Source of the DNA: Wuchereria bancrofti
Lineage: Eukaryota > Nematoda > Chromadorea > Rhabditida > Onchocercidae
NCBI GenBank assembly: GCA_005281725.1
Contig: SSBO01000009.1
Span: 11,155,362-11,219,361, forward strand
Length of the DNA: 64,000 nt
Direction of reading: 5' to 3'
Positions 60,187 through 64,000 of the stretch are shown in pieces. The position numbers and the translations under genes are program-made. The notes beneath the pieces were generated by a model. That model did no database searches and was not told where the DNA came from. It saw nothing but the letters and a program-made list of their open reading frames with translations. Position 1 is the first letter of the stretch. Every line of letters begins with the position of its first letter.

Positions 60187-62545
60187 AATAGCAATGTTTC
60201 ATCATCATCATCTTCTAAAATCCTAGCTTTATGCAGTATTTTCATCATTGGACTAATCGATAATCAATAAAGTCAGTTGTGTAAATCTTTCTAGAAGGTT
60301 TCTCTGCATTGATTTTCTCTTCCTTTAAATTCACTATGCAATGCAAAATTAATATTCTATTTCACTGATTCATATTGTTTTGATAGCCTATTAGTGCTAA
60401 GTAACAACTAGTTGATATACTTTTCATTTTAATCTGCTAAAGGAGCACATTTCATTTCAGATCTCGTCGAGCATTTTTGTCGCTAATATACTCAAATTTC
60501 GCTTTTCTATTCTCAGTGCTTCTCAGTTTCATTTTTCATTATTTTCATTTATTCTTTGTTAATTCTTCCCTCATTTTGTTTCAATCAAAAATTTAGAACC
60601 TTCGAAAAAAAAAAAAAAAGCTCCGATTTAATAGGCTAATTTATTCAACTGTTTTACACAACAAAGCTAAACATAATAATTTGTATAGTTCTATGGGAAA
60701 TGCTATATAGCTTAAATTCGATGCTACTTTAAATATCAGATCAGATTACCCATTAAATTATAGAAGATTTCGGATCATTTGTTTTCGGATCATTTGTTTT
60801 CTCGAAATGCTTTGCAACTTAATTCATATTCGTAACGGGATTCTTTCATCATATGTTGAGTATTGTATTTGAATGTAAAAGTATGAATGACATCCTCAAG
60901 TGAAATAAATAGTGGACAGACAATTGAAATTGGAGATGAAATGCATTTCCGAGTGATTATATGGGCGGATATTGCTTGTTGAAAATTTCCAATAATTTAG
61001 GTTGTTTACCCAAGGCCATTTGTGTTGTTGGCTTGTCTCATCATCATATGAGTTACCACCAATATATTCAACTGTTTACTCGACATTGAGATTTGCATTT
61101 CTTTATATGTGTGTATATTTCGTTGCAAATTTTAATTTTGTCATACGGCGCTAAATATATTCTGTTGAAAAGAATACTGTAAAAGTAATAATAAAATTAT
61201 GACAACTAATTATTGTATGAATAAATGACGCTAATATCACTGATATATGATTATAGATCTAATCATTGTAATAATCATTTCTATTGTTAACATTATTAGA
61301 CAACAGCTAGCATTGATTTGTTTCAGAAGAATAAAATTGATCGCTAGAAGTGACAATTTTCGTGACATTTCTTTTTTTCATCACTTTTTGAAATTAAAGT
61401 TGATGACTGGACACAATCAATCTATTAGATGTTATAATCGTCACAATATTCTAATTGTATCCAATGGAAAAATGAATTTTTTATGATAATTATTTGACGA
61501 TAATTTTTGAAAATGTCGTAATATGCTATTGTCGCTTATGGGCATACCGTACTAGTGGAGATTTGTAGAACGTTGTACTCAGAAATGTATGGAGTTGACA
61601 TTTGATGATTGAAAATTAAGCGCACTTGTCATTATTTCTTTCAATTTCCAATCAATTTTCAATCAGCAAAATTACTTCATCCACTTAAATGATATTATAA
61701 TTGCATGGATAGAAGCACTGCAAGTTTTGCAGGTCACATCTGTCATATTTCGTCATAATATCATGCTCCATAAGTTCTGTCATTGTCACCGATCCATAAA
61801 GATTGAGCTTTTCTGATTAAATCGGCTTTTTGATTATTGTACTGTTCTCGGGCAAATTTTAGAGCTTTGATTACATTTTAATCTCTTAATATTATTTGCA
61901 TTACATTTTTTTGTTCATTTGTAAACAGAGGGATTCAAATATGAGCACAATTCAATTGAATTATATTTAACAATACTTCTGTTTACTTGAAGAGTTTCAT
62001 TCTCAAAATGCACTTACTTGAAAAATAAGTACACTTCAATTGATCAAATTCCAAAATTTAGCGGAATTGCTAAAGTTTATTTTTTGGTAATATGTAATCA
62101 GCAATTGCTAACTAAAGTACAAACGATTTTAATCTTATCAGTTGTCGTTATCGTGATTACACTTGAAATCTTCAGATTACACTCTGAAGATCTCAGTATT
62201 TATAGCATAGCACTTGTGACAATTTTAAAATTATTTGAAAGTGTTGGATTGAGACACTTTCAAAGTATCAGTTTTTCAAAATAAGTATCAGTCGGTGTTT
62301 TTTTTTTTTCATCAAAAATATGAAGAATGTGCTGAAGAACAACAAAAATCGAAAATGTTGTTTATTATTTTCAATTTTAGAAACTATCATTTTATCACTT
62401 AAATGATAATCTTCAGGATTAATAGATAAGATCAATTATTCATCCATACTTGATGAATTCAATAAGAGAATTTTCCGGTTTTAAATACTTTTGAATTGAA
62501 ATCTCCAGCAGAACTGTTTGATTATGTAAACTTATTTTCGTGTGA

Positions 62546-62692
62546 GACTCAATCCCAAGTATATGCATTGATAGGTTATCATGGTTATATTCCGGTGATG
62601 CAAGCATAATTGAAAACCGGTTAAAAGTCCATAAAATTGTTAGCCGAATCAAACGTATGGGAACTTCTAATATTCCGGATTTAAGTGGTTAA
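62546..62692 (+). other. Unrecognised open block with coding-like composition
   Basis: Forty-eight codons between two stops contain 'IIENRLKVHKIVSRIKRMG'. There is no ATG at the start and no clear acceptor, and the opposite strand is open too. It may be a decayed exon or chance. Confidence 0.15.
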
Positions 62693-64000
62693 ATCTGCTC
62701 TACTGCATACTTCATTTTCGCTTATCAAGCAGATACCAGACACAAGTTCATCTTATGCTAGAAATATATCTTACCCGCCCTACCTGCTTTATCTTCTTAT
62801 ATAAGTGGTCAGAGATTAGAGTTTCATTTGAAGATGACCGCTAATCCTAGTTTCCGTGTCTCACACTTTGATAATCCAGTCGTCTTGTTACTCTTATTTC
62901 AAATGATATTCTGAAGAGTTAGCAGAATCTTAACAGATTTAGACTAATATTTGTAACTGAAAATTAAATTTCTTTATATCTCAAATCTTAGACTTATTTT
63001 GCATCACTTTTAGTCGAGCTTGGCTATTAGTAAATCACTTGAGGTTTTGTTTTCATTTGCTTGATGTGATTTGTCTTGAAAATGAATAATTACATTTGCC
63101 ATAAATTTATGGTGATAATGGTAGGAAGACTCTCCCATACATCCATCCCATTGCTTTTCCATTCCATTTCAAAATTTTATTTTAATCAACAATGTGTGTA
63201 TTAACCGCCATCCATACGACTTCTCAATAGATCAGAATTTTAGATTAACAGTCAAATTATCATCAATATGATAAATTGTTTATTACATTTATGGAATAAA
63301 TGAAATTATTCTGATAAATGAGATAGGATGGACAAGAATGCTAGTTAAAATTAGAAATCTCTACAAATTTTTACGGATACTGTGGAATGAAAGAAAAGGA
63401 AAAAGAAGAGAGAACGAGGCGGATGCTTTTGTCAAATTGCAAAAATTGATTTAATAGCAATATGAAAGTGTGAAATGGGATATTAAGGGAAGATTGATTG
63501 ATTGATTATATGCTTCCCTTACTTATTTTTATAGCTATCAAAGGTGTGTGTACCTTTAGCAATACAATTGGTCCCTCAAACAAATCATGCGCTAATTATT
63601 ATCACCTGGAAACATTTGTGTTTGAAATCGAAATGAGAAGAAGGATTGTTGTTTATTTGATGGTTAGTTGATGTCAGGTTACTATGCAATTGAGGTTTAG
63701 CCTGGCTTATGTCCTCAGCTTAAATATCGATTAATTGCTCGAAAGGGTTATACCTTTCTTTGTTGTCCCCCTCAATATTCTGTTTCTAGGGTGGATTGAG
63801 AATTGTAAAAGGACAATAAGCATTTGATCAATAAAGAAAGTAATGAAGAATGATAGAGCATTTCGAAAGTTAGACACAAAAATTTCCTATTGGTCAAGAA
63901 ATTGAGAAAAGAGAAGATGGACAGACATGCATACATATCAAAATAACGGTATTAATGCTTATTATAAAGGACAAGAAGAGATAAATAGAAAGTGAGAAAT

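Larger units (their letters stand above)
56226..64000. other. Region downstream of SLC41 with no confident gene
   Basis: 56308-56337 and 56501-56528 share a word with (ACA)n followed by ACTATCAATGCCT, in what may be the 3' UTR of the transporter. The rest is AT-rich, with a CA repeat, a 159-bp tandem repeat and a more complex block near 62450-62900. No protein family could be recognised. Confidence 0.55.

Overview
The window reads as nuclear DNA of a parasitic nematode, most likely a filarial worm. It is strongly AT-rich with many poly-A/poly-T runs. Introns end in TTTCAG or TTTTAG. The genes found are nematode types: a two-DM-domain MAB-3 factor, a ground-like (hedgehog-related) secreted protein and tandem cathepsin-L-like proteases. 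Species cannot be fixed from the sequence alone. All gene models were built by eye from reading frame, splice-site phase and family knowledge. The coding lengths of all four complete models come out divisible by three.

Layout. 1-520: eroded BEL/Pao-type LTR-retrotransposon fragment. 1125-11700: cathepsin-L cluster, with two complete ten-exon genes on the minus strand (1125-4440 and 7048-10286, about 5.9 kb apart) and an inverted, broken third copy on the plus strand (11190-11700). A duplicated 5' flank at 540-1010 implies a further copy once lay to the left. Each full gene needs a 10-base microexon to keep frame, and each carries an almost unchanged intron block holding an orphan exon-like segment on the opposite strand. 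11.7-32.6 kb: gene-poor DNA with simple repeats, two G-quadruplex-type tracts nearby and a few less AT-rich islands. 32.7-40.7 kb: mab-3-like gene (plus strand), with DM domain 1, a 5.7 kb intron, DM domain 2 split by a short intron, then a long low-complexity C-terminal exon with 35 glutamines. 46.2-48.2 kb: ground-like gene of five exons, in which exon 3 begins as a frame-shifted copy of exon 2. 51.0-56.2 kb: complete SLC41/MgtE-type magnesium transporter gene in ten exons. 56.2-64 kb: no confident gene; tandem repeats and one unexplained open block.

The genes do not form an obvious pathway. The proteases probably act in secretory or lysosomal routes (moult, embryogenesis or tissue interaction in filariae), MAB-3 in sexual differentiation, the ground-like protein in extracellular or cuticle-associated matrix, and SLC41 in Mg2+ handling at a membrane. 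The most unusual signals are the microexon, the frame-shifted exon duplication, the over-conserved intron with its antisense exon-like segment, and a possible internal first exon for a one-DM isoform of mab-3. I did not find evidence for a wholly new multi-gene system.
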